Below, piece by piece: positions 51,350-61,301 of a stretch of 64,000 bases of DNA. The notes beneath the pieces were generated by a model, which was given only the letters and a program-made list of their open reading frames with translations, was not told where the DNA came from and searched no databases. The DNA is from Pseudonocardia sp. CNS-004 (GTDB lineage: Bacteria > Actinomycetota > Actinomycetes > Mycobacteriales > Pseudonocardiaceae). The stretch is taken from NCBI GenBank assembly GCA_001942185.1, contig MKJV01000079.1:248001-312000 (forward strand), read 5' to 3'. The stretch's first letter is position 1. Each line of letters opens with the position of its first letter. Made by a program: the position numbers and the translations under genes.

Positions 51350-52625
51350 TCACGCAGGGGTCGGCGCCGTCCTGCGCTCCCACGCCCGCGCGGCCGCGGG
51401 CCCGGCCCACCCGTTGGCGAACGCGCGGCGCCGCAGCGGCGGCACCGCCGCGGCCAGACGGAAGAACGCCCGCGCACCTGCAGCTGCCGCCGCACCCGTG
51501 GCCAGGAGCTGCCCGGCCTGACCCGTCGCGCAGCGCACGGCGGCCGTGCCGTACTCGCGCATGTCGGCCTCGTACTCCGCGACGCGTCCAGCAGGCCGCG
51601 CTCGCCACGGTCGACGTCCGGGAGCAGACGACCGAGCAGGTGCGCGTCCCGCAGCGCGGTGTTGCCACCGAGCCCGCCGACCGGCGGCATCACGTGGATG
51701 GCGTCGCCGAGGACCGTCACGGGGCCGCTCACCCAGCCGGGCACCGGCGGCGCAGCGCGGAACGCGACGGCGCCGCGGCTCTCCGGATCGGAGTCGGCGA
51801 GGGCGCGGCGCAGGCCCGGGTCCCAGCCGGCCACGATCACGTCGACCACGGCGCGCAAGGCGTGTGGGTCGAGCTCGGCAACGTCGGGCGGGAGCAGGTC
51901 GCGCCGGGTGACGAGCGCGCACAGCACGTAGGGCCGGGCACCGGTGGCGGGAGGCGGTTCGAACGCGGACGTGAACAGGAAGCACGGGCCGCTCGTCTGC
52001 ACCGCGTTCATGCCCGTGGCCAGCCGGCCGAGACCGGCCCTGGTCGCGTCGTCGAGCCAGATCTTGTGCGCGATGCCGACGACACCCGCGTCGACCGGGG
52101 TGGCGTGCGGCAGCAGCTGCGATCGGACCCGCGAGGCCGGCCCGTCCGCCCCCACCAGCAGGTCGGCGACCGCCGTGCTGCCGTCGGCGAACCGCGCCTC
52201 GACCCGGCCGTCGCGCCGCTGCTCGTCACCGACGAACTCGGACCGGAATCGCACGACGTCGTCCAGGCCGCCGGCCAGCACGCGGCGCAGCGTCGCACGG
52301 TCGGCCGCGTAGTGGTTCTCGGCGGGGTCGGCCCCGCCCGGATACATGATCGATTCTTCGACGACGACCAGCTCGCGGAGCTGCTCGGTCAGGAACCCGA
52401 AGTCGCCACCGGGGCCCGCGGTCGCGAGGAACTCCTGCCAGCCGGACGCGGGTAGCAGCGCGTGCAGCGCCCTCGCGCCGACCGGGTTGATGTGGATGCG
52501 GTAGCCCTCCCGGCGACTGCCGACACCGTGGTCGCGCTCGTGGACCGCGACGTCGACGCCTGCCCGGCGCAGCCTTGGGCGAGCGCGAGACCGCCGATGC
52601 CCCCTCCGATGACCAGTACCTGCAC
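51350..52625 (-). CDS. FAD-dependent monooxygenase (two frameshifts)
   Basis: A class A flavin hydroxylase of about 425 residues. Seen are VLVIGGGIGGLALAQ at the start, GYRIHINPVGARALHALLPA, the DG motif DLLVGADGPASRVRSQLLPH and the GD motif TVLGDAIHVMPPVGGLGGNT. Bases are missing near 52575 (after LAQG, giving LRRAGVDVAVHERDHGVG) and near 51588 (before RVAEYEADMREYGTAAVRCA). GTG 52625 is one base past the TetR stop, so the two are in one operon and the TetR protein probably controls it. Confidence 0.82.
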
Positions 52626-52626
52626 G

Positions 52627-53187
52627 TCATCCCCTCCCGTCCCCGATCAGGTGCTCGCCGAGCTGGTGGAGCACCCGGCCTGCGACGTCCGGCAGCAGGC
52701 GCACCCCCTTCACCGCGGCGATCACCAGCTCCGCAGAGGCCGCGGGATCGGGCACGAGACCGGTGAGGATCTCGACGAGCCGCTCCCGCCAACCCGACTC
52801 GTGCCGCTCCATCGCCGCGGCCACCGCGGGGTCCCGCCGGGCACGCAGGTCCAGCTCGACCGTGACCACGAACAGACCGGGCTGCTCGACGATCATCTGC
52901 CGCAGCGTCGCCAGGTGTGCTCTCAACGCGGACGCGGGATCGGGCGCCTGCGGGCTCGTCCCCCAGAACTGCCTCGTCGTGTGGGCGGCGACCGCCTCGA
53001 CCAGGTCCTGCTTCGTGGCGAAGTGGTGGTGGAGCGTGGAGTGGTCGATCCCGACGTCCTCGGCGACCTGCCGCAGCCGCAGGCCTTCGAAGCCCGCCTC
53101 CGCAACGCGCCGGAACGCGGCCGCGACGAGCTGGGCCCGCCGGTCGTCACCCTCTCCACCAACCACTTGGTTGAGGCTAGCGGCCAT
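52627..53187 (-). CDS. TetR family transcriptional regulator
   Basis: A 186-residue regulator: RRAQLVAAAFRRVAEAGFEG with LRLRQVAEDVGIDHSTLHHH forms the helix-turn-helix, and a TetR_C-type ligand domain follows to VLHQLGEHLIGDGRG. ATG 53187 chosen; the upstream frame to 53238 lies in repeat copy C. The early coding sequence holds the inverted repeat CAACC-ACTT-GGTTG, which may be its own operator. It precedes the FAD monooxygenase in the same direction. Confidence 0.87.
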   Translation of the reverse strand: MAASLNQVVGGEGDDRRAQLVAAAFRRVAEAGFEGLRLRQVAEDVGIDHSTLHHHFATKQDLVEAVAAHTTRQFWGTSPQAPDPASALRAHLATLRQMIVEQPGLFVVTVELDLRARRDPAVAAAMERHESGWRERLVEILTGLVPDPAASAELVIAAVKGVRLLPDVAGRVLHQLGEHLIGDGRG

Positions 53188-53211
53188 GCCGGGCTCGTGT
53201 CGAGGTGCATC

Positions 53212-53302
53212 AAGAGCGCGACTCGCACGCACGCACACCCCGACTCGCGGAACCCTTGTCCGCGGGTCGGGGTGTCAGTGCAGGTGAGTCGGGGTGCGAA
53301 TC
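53212..53302. repeat. GACTCGCG repeat family, copy C
   Basis: CCCCGACTCGCGGA pairs with TCCGCGGGTCGGGG (within 53239-53272) around ACCCTTG, with outer GCGACTC-rich and GAGTCGGGG-rich arms. It lies between the NADH dehydrogenase end (53310) and the TetR start (53187), both on the minus strand. Confidence 0.7.
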
Positions 53303-53309
53303 GCCCCGG

Positions 53310-54672
53310 TCAGGAGCTCTCGGGTGCGGAGGAGACCGCATCGGGAGCCTTCGCGGCCTCCGCCTTGCCCGGCCCCGCCACCCGGCTGAACTCCGCCTTC
53401 GGGTCCATCAGCTGGCCGAGCGCCACGACCTCGCGGCCGAGGAACAGCGCGCCCGTCCAGTCGAAGACGATGCGGATGCGCCGGTTCCACGTGGGCATCC
53501 GGCTCACGTGGTACGTGCGGTGCATGAACCACGCCACCGGCCCGCGGAGCTTGACGCCGTAGATCTCGGCCACGCCCTTGTACAGCCCGAGGCTCGCCAC
53601 CGAACCCGCGTAGCTGTGCCGGTACTTCTCGAGCGGCTTGCCACGCAGGTGCGCGATGATGTTGTCGGCCAGCACCTTCGCCTGCCGCACGGCGTGCTGG
53701 GCCGACGGGCTCGTCCTGGCCTCGGGTCGTCCTTCGACAGGTCGGGCACCGATGCGCAGTCACCCGCGCTGAACACGTCCGGCATCCCGACGACCTGCAG
53801 CTCCGCGGTGCAGTCGACCCGGCCGCGCGCGTCGCGCGGCAGGTCGGTGTTCTCGAGCATCGGGCTCGGCTTGACACCGGCCGTCCACACGATCGTCTCG
53901 GTGTCGAACTCGGTGCCGTCGTCGAGGACGACGTGACCGCCCTCCATCGACTTCACCCGCGTGTCGAGGAAGACCTCGATCCCGGCCTCCATCAGGCGCT
54001 GGACGGTGTAGCGCCCCATCCGCGGGCCGACCTCGGGCATGATCCGCCCGGCGGCCTCGACGAGCACCCAGCGCATGTCGTCGGGCGCGATGTTCTCGTA
54101 GTAGCGGGTGGCGTAGCGGGCCATGTCCTGCAGCTCCGCGAGCGCCTCGACGCCCGCGTAACCGCCGCCGACCACGAGGAACGTGAGCATCCGGCGGCGC
54201 AGCTCGGGGTCGACCGTGGTGGCGGCCCCATCGAGCTGCGACAGCACGTGGTTGCGCAGGAAGATGGCCTCACCGACGGACTTGAAGGCGATGCCCCGCT
54301 CGGCCAGCCCCGGCACCGGGAGCGTGCGGGCCACCGACCCCGGCGCCACGACGAGCACGTCGTAGCGAGCGTGGTGACGGTGCCGGTGACCAGCTCGGCC
54401 GTGACCTCGCGGGCGGAGTGGTCGATCGACGTGACGCGGCCGGTGAGGTGGTGGCACTTGCGCAACACCTTGCGCAGGGGCACCACCACGTGCCGCGGCT
54501 CGATCGAGCCGGCCGCCGCCTCGGGCAGGAACGGCTGGTAGGTCATGTTCGGCTGCGGGTCGATCACCGTGACCTCGGCCTCGCCGCGGTGCAGCTTCTT
54601 CTGCAGCCGCAGTGCGGTGTACATGCCGACGTAACCGCCACCGACGACGACGATCCGCGTGTTGCGCGCCAT
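53310..54672 (-). CDS. Type II NADH dehydrogenase (two frameshifts)
   Basis: A membrane-bound flavoprotein of about 455 residues that passes electrons from NADH to quinone without pumping protons. Both nucleotide sites are visible: RIVVVGGGYVGMYTALRLQK and TFLVVGGGYAGVEALAELQD. VDCTAELQVVGMPDVFSAGD gives the FAD contact near the end, and the tail FDWTGALFLGREVVALGQL fits membrane binding. Bases are missing near 54366 (before RYDVLVVAPGSVARTLPVPG) and near 53720 (before RQAKVLADNIIAHLRGKP). ATG 54672 chosen; ATG 54681 is possible. Confidence 0.87.
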
Positions 54673-54692
54673 GGCACCCATGCTCCCACCGT

Positions 54693-55442
54693 TCAGGGCA
54701 CGGGTACCTCCCTCCCAGGGGTGAGCCTGGCTACGGCCGCCGCCCGACGCAGCACGTCCTCGAGCATCGCGGGTGTCAGCCGTCCGGTGAAGGTGTTCTG
54801 CTGGCTCACGTGGTAGCAGCCGAACAGGTGCAGCGGCCCGCGCTCGCCCGCCAGCTCGACGTGCGCGCCGTGGGCGAAACGCGGCCGCGGACGCGGAACC
54901 GCCCAACCCGCCTCGGCCAGCACCGGCAGCAATGCCTGCCAGCCGAACGCCCCGAGCACCACCACCGCCCGCAGCCGCAACAGCGCCAGCTCGGCACGCA
55001 ACCACGAGCCGCACCGCTCGCGCTCGTCCGGCGTCGGCTTGTTGTCCGGCGGCGCGCAGTGCACGGGCGCGGTGATCCGGGTGGAGATCAGCTCGAGCCC
55101 GTCCCCCGCGTGGACGGCCGTGGGCTGGTTCGCCAGGCCGACCGCGTGCAACGCGGCGTACAGCACGTCACCGGAGCGGTCGCCGGTGAACATCCGCCCC
55201 GTGCGGTTCGCGCCGTGCGCCGCGGGGGCGAGGCCGACGATCAGCAGCGGCGCGTCCGGCGGGCCGAACCCGGGCACCGGCCGGCCCCAGTACTCCTGGT
55301 CGCGGAACGCCGCCCGCTTCTCCCGCGCCACCTGCTCGCGCCAGTCGACCAGCCGAGGGCAGGCACGGCAGCCGACGAGCTCCGCGTCGAGCTCCTCGAC
55401 GCTCCGGAAGCCCTCCGTCGACGGCGTGTCCACCCCCCACAC
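54693..55442 (-). CDS. udgB: Family 5 uracil-DNA glycosylase
   Basis: A repair glycosylase of about 249 residues with a [4Fe-4S] cluster. Cysteines lie in [20 protein letters not shown] and later in [20 protein letters not shown]. The motif A of family 5, [20 protein letters not shown], lacks the catalytic aspartate of family 1, as expected, and motif B-like [20 protein letters not shown] is present. GTG 55442, with GTG 55433 as an alternative. The mycobacterial UdgB is the closest type known to me. The frame is intact. Confidence 0.9.
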   Translation of the reverse strand: MWGVDTPSTEGFRSVEELDAELVGCRACPRLVDWREQVAREKRAAFRDQEYWGRPVPGFGPPDAPLLIVGLAPAAHGANRTGRMFTGDRSGDVLYAALHAVGLANQPTAVHAGDGLELISTRITAPVHCAPPDNKPTPDERERCGSWLRAELALLRLRAVVVLGAFGWQALLPVLAEAGWAVPRPRPRFAHGAHVELAGERGPLHLFGCYHVSQQNTFTGRLTPAMLEDVLRRAAAVARLTPGREVPVP

Positions 55443-55460
55443 GCTACGCAGGCATCCCGA

Positions 55461-55592
55461 TCGCGACTCGAGCGCACGGAGGACGCGACTCGGCGCACGG
55501 AGAGCGCGACTCGCGGGGTGGGGGACCCCGATGCCCCGCGAGTCGGGGTTTGCGTGCGCCCGAGTCGCGGGCTGGGTGTGCGTGAGTCGCGG
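55461..55592. repeat. GACTCGCG repeat family, copy D
   Basis: CGACTCGCGGGG (55507-55518) pairs perfectly over 12 bp with CCCCGCGAGTCG (55534-55545). Three direct GACTCG units at the left (from 55464) face GAGTCGCG units at the right (to 55592). It ends directly at the ppx stop codon and starts just before the udgB start. Confidence 0.75.
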
Positions 55593-56546
55593 TCAGGCGA
55601 TGGACCGGGCGATGCCGTCGAGGATGTCGTGCTCGCTCACCACGAGCTCGGCAACTCCTGCGCGCTCGTGCAGCTCGGCCGCCAGCACGTCGACGATGAG
55701 GGCGCCGCCGCCGATCACGTCGATGCGGCCGGGGGCGATCGCCCGGTGGCGGCCCCGCTCGTCACGGGACATGCCCAGCAGCTCGCCGGCGACCCGGTGC
55801 AGCTCGGTGCGCGGGAGCCGGGACAGGTGGACGGCGTCCGGGTCGTACTCGGCGAGGTTCTGCGCCACCGCGGACAGCGTGGTGATCGTGCCCGCGACGC
55901 CGACCCAGGTGCGCACGCCGTCGACGGGCACGGCGGCGAAGGCCTCGTCGAGGACGCTCGTGGCCAGCTCGCGGGCCTGCGCCACCTCGTCCGCCGCCGG
56001 CGGGTCGCCGTGCAGGCACCGCTCGGTGATCCGCACGCTGCCGATGTCGACCGAGCGGGCGGCGCGGATCGCCACCTCGTCGGTCTCGAGCGTGCCGACC
56101 ACCAGCTCGGTGGACCCGCCGCCGACGTCGACCACGACGAACGGGCCGTCGTCGGGGTCGAGGTCGCCGACCGCTCCGGTGAAGGAGAGCTGCGCCTCCT
56201 CGTCCCCGGAGATCACCTCGGCCTCCACCCCGAGGGTGGTGCGGACCATCCCGAAGAACTCGTCGCGGTTGCGCGCGTCGCGGGTGGCGCTGGTGGCGAC
56301 CATCCGGACGCGCTCCGCGCCCTTGCGCAGGAGCACCGCCGTGTAGTCGGCGAGAGCGGCCCGGGTGCGTTCGAGGGCCTCCGGGCGCAGCTCGCCGGTG
56401 GCGTCGACGCCCTGGCCGAGCCGGACGATCCGGGTCTCGCGGTGCACGTCGCGCAGCGCGAGCGCGCCGTCGAACCCGGTGGTCACGTCGGCGACCAGGA
56501 GGCGTATCGAGTTCGTCCCGCAGTCGATGGCGGCCACGCGCGGCAT
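55593..56546 (-). CDS. ppx: Exopolyphosphatase, Ppx/GppA family
   Basis: A 317-residue short-form Ppx/GppA protein. Such two-domain actinobacterial forms hydrolyse short polyphosphate or bind (p)ppGpp. Phosphate loops of the ASKHA fold are seen: AAIDCGTNSIRLLVADVTTG and PFVVVDVGGGSTELVVGTLE, with RMVATSATRDARNRDEFFGM. ATG 56546 chosen, as the family begins at this residue. In mycobacteria ppx follows the DUF501 gene; here a 7-kb block separates the two. The frame is intact. Confidence 0.92.
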   Translation of the reverse strand: MPRVAAIDCGTNSIRLLVADVTTGFDGALALRDVHRETRIVRLGQGVDATGELRPEALERTRAALADYTAVLLRKGAERVRMVATSATRDARNRDEFFGMVRTTLGVEAEVISGDEEAQLSFTGAVGDLDPDDGPFVVVDVGGGSTELVVGTLETDEVAIRAARSVDIGSVRITERCLHGDPPAADEVAQARELATSVLDEAFAAVPVDGVRTWVGVAGTITTLSAVAQNLAEYDPDAVHLSRLPRTELHRVAGELLGMSRDERGRHRAIAPGRIDVIGGGALIVDVLAAELHERAGVAELVVSEHDILDGIARSIA

Positions 56547-56634
56547 GCGTTCTCCTCGTCGATGTCCCGGGGACGGCGTGCCCACACCGTACGGGCCGGG
56601 CGGCCCCCGCGGCCCTGCAATGCGCCACACGCCG

Positions 56635-56694
56635 TTGACACATCACGGAAATCGAAATACTTTTGCCGCCCCGAAACTCCTGGAAATCGAAATA
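56635..56694 (+). promoter_or_regulatory. Sigma-70-type promoter with repeated operator
   Basis: TTGACA (56635-56640), a 17-base spacer and TACTTT (56658-56663) make a near-consensus promoter 37 bases before the glycoside hydrolase start. GGAAATCGAAATA occurs twice, at 56647-56659 over the spacer and at 56682-56694 in the leader, 35 bases apart, the layout of a repressor site. No regulator gene is adjacent. Confidence 0.75.
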
Positions 56695-56699
56695 ACTCG

Positions 56700-58805
56700 A
56701 TGGAGAGTCGACCGGCCGTGAGCCTCGCCAGCCCCATCCCCGCAGCCATGGACCAGCCGACGCCACGCTGGTGGTCGCGATCGTTCCGGATGTTCCAGAC
56801 CAACCTCCGGGAGATCGACGCCGGCCTGGACGTGGAACGCACGCTCGACGCCATCCAGGAAACCGGCGCCGACACCTGGCTCGTCAACGCGGGCGGGATC
56901 CTCTCCGTGGTACCCCACCGACCTGCCGTTCCAGACCCGCAACCCGCACCTGGCGCAGCGCCCCGGAGGCGACCTGCTCGGTGACGCCGTTTCGGCGGCG
57001 CATTCCCGCGGCGTCCGCGTGATGGCACGCATGGACTTCTCCAAGGTGCCGCTCACGCTGGCCGAGCAGCACCCCGAATGGGCGTTCGTGAGCCCGGGCG
57101 GCGGGTGGCAGGTCTACAACGGGCTGGTCAGCATGACCCCGACCGGCGCGTACTACCAGGACCGCAGCCTCGACATCCTGGACGAGGTGATCGACCGCTA
57201 CCCGGTCGACGGCTTCTTCTTCAACTGGTTCGGCTTCAGCGAGGTCGACTACGAGGGCCGCTACCGGGGCGTCTGCCACGCGGAGTCGACGCGCAGGGCG
57301 TTCCGCGCCGAGACCGGGCTGGACACGCTCCCGGACGGCCCGGACTCGGCGCACTACGCGGTGTGGCGACAGTTCGCCGACGGCGTGGTGGAGCGGCTGA
57401 CCGGCCGCATCCGCGACCGCATCCGCGGCCGCCGCCCCGACGCCGGGCTCATCCTGGGCCGCAGCGCCGACATCCGGTTCCACGAGGCCGGCAACGCCGT
57501 CGGCCGCGAGTTCTGGCACCAGGCCACCTCCGAGGCGGTCAGCGCGCTGCGGGCCGCGGCGCCCACCGTGCCGGTGCTGGTCAACTCCGTCGCCTTCCTC
57601 GACATGCCCTACCGGATGGCAGGCGAGCAGCCCGAAGCGTTCGCGCAGTACCTGGAGCAGACGGTCGCGCGTGGCGGCAACCCGTCGATCTCCGTGATGG
57701 GCCCTCCCGGGGCGGTCCCCTACCCCGGCGTGGCGGCGGCCGCGAGGTGATGCGCTTCCACCGCGACCACAGCCTGCTCTACGACGGGCTGGCACCGTGC
57801 GCCGTCACGGGGCTCGTCCGCCCGGTGCGCGGCGAGGCGGGCCGGGAGCGCCACGACGAGGTGGTCTCCGAGTTCCGCGGGCTGTTCGCGGCGCTGCAGG
57901 AGCGGCACGTGCCGTTCGACGTCGTCCCCGCCGAGGCGATCACCGCGATGGCCGGTGCCGGCCTCGACCGCTACCGCCTGCTGGTCGTGCCCGACGCCGG
58001 GCCGCTCGACACCGACACGGCCCGCGCCCTCGACGCATGGGTCGCCGGTGGCGGGCGGCTGCTGGCCACCGGTGCCACGGCGATCGGCGCGGACGGGCAG
58101 GTGCAGCTGGACTGCCTGCCGGGAGAGCGGGCGACCGCGGAGCTGGCCGGTCCCGACGCCCTGCGCTCGACGTTCGTCGCCGCGGGCCCCCGCAGCGAAG
58201 ATGCGGACGTGCCTATCGGCGTGCGCGCGCCGGTCGTCCCGCTGCACGGGCGCCGCCACGAGATGACGTGGCGGCGCGACGCCGAGCCCCACCTCGCCGT
58301 GCTGGGCCGCGCGCCGTTCGGACCGCCGGAGCTCGCGTACGGCAACGCGCCGACGGGCGAGCCGGGCTACGCCGTGCGCCGGACGGGTGCGGGCGTCGCG
58401 GCGCAGATCCCGTGGAGCGTCGGCCGGGCGTACCGCGAGCTGGGCGTGACGGCGCTGCGCGACCTCGCGGTCGGGGTGGCCGTCGACCTGCTCGACGGCG
58501 CCGAGCGCCTCTCCGCCGATCTCCCGGAGCAGGTGGAGCTCACCGTCGGCCGCAGCGGCGCCGCCACCGTCGTGCACCTGCTGAACCAGACCGGGGTGCG
58601 CCGGGCCGGCATGCTCGCGCCCGTCACCGTGCACGGCGGGGTGCTGCGGATCCGGAACACGCACCGGCCGCTGCTCGTGCGTGCGCTGGTGGCGGGGATG
58701 GAGTGCCGGGTGCGCACCGAGGTGGACGGCACCGCGACGATCGCGGTGCCGCCGATCCGGCGGTTCGAGGTGCTGGAGGTGTGGGAGCTGCCTGCGCAGC
58801 CCTGA
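56700..58805 (+). CDS. Glycoside hydrolase, GHL6/trimerisation-domain type (two frame breaks)
   Basis: About 700 residues. The N-terminal barrel resembles hypothetical glycoside hydrolase 6 proteins: SFRMFQTNLREIDAGLDVER, then GVRVMARMDFSKVPLTLAEQ and YPVDGFFFNWFGFSEVDYEG. A GATase-like trimerisation domain follows (RYRLLVVPDAGPLDTDTARA; WVAGGGRLLATGATAIG). No signal peptide, so probably cytosolic. One break near 56915 needs a net shift of plus one, unlike all others here; the other near 57742 fits a missing base. The substrate is unknown. ATG 56700; the promoter above is strong and probably repressed. Confidence 0.75.
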
Positions 58806-58862
58806 GGCCGATCGGGCGTGCGACGCCCCTCTTCGGCGCTCCCCCGGCGCTACGCTGCCCGG

Positions 58863-60547
58863 GTGGCCGATCTGCGCACGCAACAGGTGGTCCGGGAGGT
58901 AGCGGGCGATCGCACCGGGTTCCCACCTCCCGGTGCCGACCACGCCACCCACCGCGTCGAGAACCAGCCGCCGCCGCTCGCGGGTCACGACCCGCTCGCG
59001 AGCGACCCGGCGCTCTCGGAGGCGGTCGACCGGGAGGGCGCGGCGGACGCGCTGCCCGCGCTTCACCAGCTCGGTGCGCTCGTCGCGTCGGAGGAGGCCC
59101 GGGAACACGCCCGCCTCGCCGACGCCCACCGGCCGGTACTGCACACCCACGACCGGTACGGCCACCGCATCGACGAGGTCGAGTTCCATCCCTCGTGGCA
59201 CTGGCTCATGCGCACGTCGGTGGGCTGGGGCCTGCACGGGGCGCCGTGGGTGGCCGAGCCGGGCACGGCGCCCACGTCGCGCGCGCCGCGGGCTTCTACC
59301 TCATGAGCCAGCTCGAGCCCGGGCACGGGTGCCCGATCTCCATGACGTACGCGGCGGTGCCCGCGCTGCGCCACGACCCGACGCTCGCACAGCGCTACGA
59401 GCCGGGCCTGCGCGCCACGACGTACGAGTTCGGGCCGGCCGAGCCCTCGACGAAGTCCGGCCTGCTCGCCGGGATGTCGATGACGGAGAAGCAGGGCGGC
59501 TCCGACGTGCGCGCCGGCACCACCACGGCCACCGTCACCTCCGACGGCACCTATCGGCTCGTCGGCCACAAGTGGTTCACCTCGGCGCCGATGAACGACC
59601 TGTTCCTCACGCTGGCGCAGGCACCGGGCGGGCTCACCTGCTTCGTGCTGCCCAGGGTGCTGCCCGACGGCACCCGCAACGCGATCCTGTTGCAGCGGCT
59701 CAAGGACAAGCTCGGCAACCGGTCCAACGCGTCCGCGGAGATCGAGTACGCCGGGGCGACCGGGTGGCGCCTCGGCGACGAGGGCCGGGGCGTGCAGACG
59801 ATCATCGAAATGGTGTCGATGACGCGGCTCGACTGCGTGCTCGGCTCGGCCGCGCTCACCAGAGCGGCGCTCAGCGAGGCCGCCCACCACGTGGCGCACC
59901 GCAGCGCATTCGGCACCCGGCTCGCCGACGCGCCGCTCATGCAGGCCGTGATCGCCGATCTCGCGCTGGAGTCCGAGGCCGCCACGGCACTGGCGATCCG
60001 CCTCGCGGGCGCGGTCGACCGTGAGGAGCGGCTGCTGCTGCGACTCGCCCTCCCCGCCGCCAAGTACCTGGTGTGCAAGCGGGCGCCTGCCGTGGTCGCA
60101 GAGGCGCTCGAATGCCTGGGAGGCAACGGCTACGTCGAGGACTCCGGCATGCCACGGCTCTACCGCGAGGCGCCGCTGAACTCGATCTGGGAGGGCTCGG
60201 GCAACGTCACCGCGCTCGACGTACTGCGCGCCGTCTCGCGCGAGCCCGACTCCGTCGACGCCGTGTTCGCCGAGATCGAGTCGGCGTCCGGGCACGACTC
60301 GTGGTTCGACCGCGGCGTCCGCGAGCTGCGCACCGAGCTGCGCGGCCGCGAGGAACGCCGGGCACGCAGGCTGGCCGAGATGCTCGCGCTGTGCCTGCAG
60401 GGCTCGCTGCTGCTGCGCCACGCCCCGGAGGAGGTGGCGCGCGCGTTCGTCGCGAGCCGCTTCCTCCCCGACGGCCCATGGCGCACGTCCGGCACGCTGC
60501 CGGCCGAGGCGCAGACCGCCGAACTGGTGGCGCGCGTGACTCCCTGA
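58863..60547 (+). CDS. Acyl-CoA dehydrogenase, AidB-like (frameshifted)
   Basis: About 561 residues, the length of the AidB branch. Seen are ATHRVENQPPPLAGHDPLAS, EFHPSWHWLMRTSVGWGLHG, the FAD motif MSMTEKQGGSDVRAGTTTAT with HKWFTSAPMNDLFLTLAQAP, and CLGGNGYVEDSGMPRLYREA with SIWEGSGNVTALDVLRAV. AidB protects DNA from alkylation or degrades acyl-CoAs; which applies is unclear. A base is missing near 59265. GTG 58863. Confidence 0.87.
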
Positions 60548-60598
60548 GCCCTCGCCCGGGCGTCAGCCTCGTTGGACGAGCGGCACGTTCGTACGCAC

Positions 60599-61101
60599 CT
60601 ATCGGTCGAGAGTGCCGCTCGTACGATCGTCACTCGCGGCAGGCGCCACCTGCACGACCGCCTCGATCTCGACGGCGATGCCGACGGGCAGCTCGGCCAC
60701 GCCGATCGCCGAACGCGCTCCCCACCCGGCGTCGCCGAGCACCTCGATGAGCAGCTCGGAGCAGCCGTCGATCACCTGCGGCGCTTGGGTGAACCCGGGC
60801 GCCGCGTTGACCATCCCGAACACCTCGACCACCCGCCGCACGCGGTGCAACGAGCCGAGCTCGGCGGTCAGCATCGCGAGGATCTGCAGGCCGGTGAGGC
60901 GGGCGGCCTCCCGGGCGGCGTCCAGGTCGAGGTCGCGGCCCACCTTGCCGGTCACGACGGTGCCGTCCGGACGCACCGGGCCGGTCCCGGAGAGGTACAC
61001 CAGGTCGCCGACCTGCGCAGCCGGGACGTACCGGCCATGGGCGGGAAGGGTTCCGGCAGCGTGATGCCGAGGCGGCGGAGTCGTCCGTCGATCGTGGTCA
61101 C
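60599..61101 (-). CDS. RidA family protein (frameshifted)
   Basis: Of the YjgF/RidA fold, which in the best known members hydrolyses reactive enamines and imines. After a start of about 20 residues (VTTIDGRLRRLGITLPEPFP) come HGRYVPAAQVGDLVYLSGTG, LAMLTAELGSLHRVRRVVEV and GARSAIGVAELPVGIAVEIE, in which the family arginine and glutamate positions appear kept. A base is missing near 61042. GTG 61101 follows GGGGGAGGG. Divergent from the FAD monooxygenase gene. Confidence 0.8.
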
Positions 61102-61224
61102 TGACCCTCCCCCGGGATGGGGCAGGATTCCTCGCCCTCGGTGGACTGGATGTCCGGGCCCGCCGGGTTACGCGCACGAATGATCCGCTCGGCGATGCAG
61201 ACCATGTGGCCGGGCCAACACCCG

Positions 61225-61282
61225 TTGACATCGAAGGGCGATGTGCCTATGTTTGCCAACAGACGTTGACCAACATATGTTG
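61225..61282 (+). promoter_or_regulatory. Promoter with twin CAACAnnnGTTG operators
   Basis: TTGACA (61225-61230), a 17-base spacer and TATGTT (61248-61253) form a good promoter. CAACAGACGTTG (61257-61268) and the perfect palindrome CAACATATGTTG (61271-61282) follow, 14 bases apart, at the transcription start and leader of the FAD monooxygenase. This is the layout of a MarR- or TetR-type repressor site. Confidence 0.75.
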
Positions 61283-61301
61283 ACAATCTGGAGGGCACAC
61301 C

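Noticed and set aside
53159..53173. CAACC-ACTT-GGTTG inverted repeat in the TetR 5' coding end
   Set aside because: A short repeat inside codons; it may be an operator but there is no second copy, so it is not listed as a feature.
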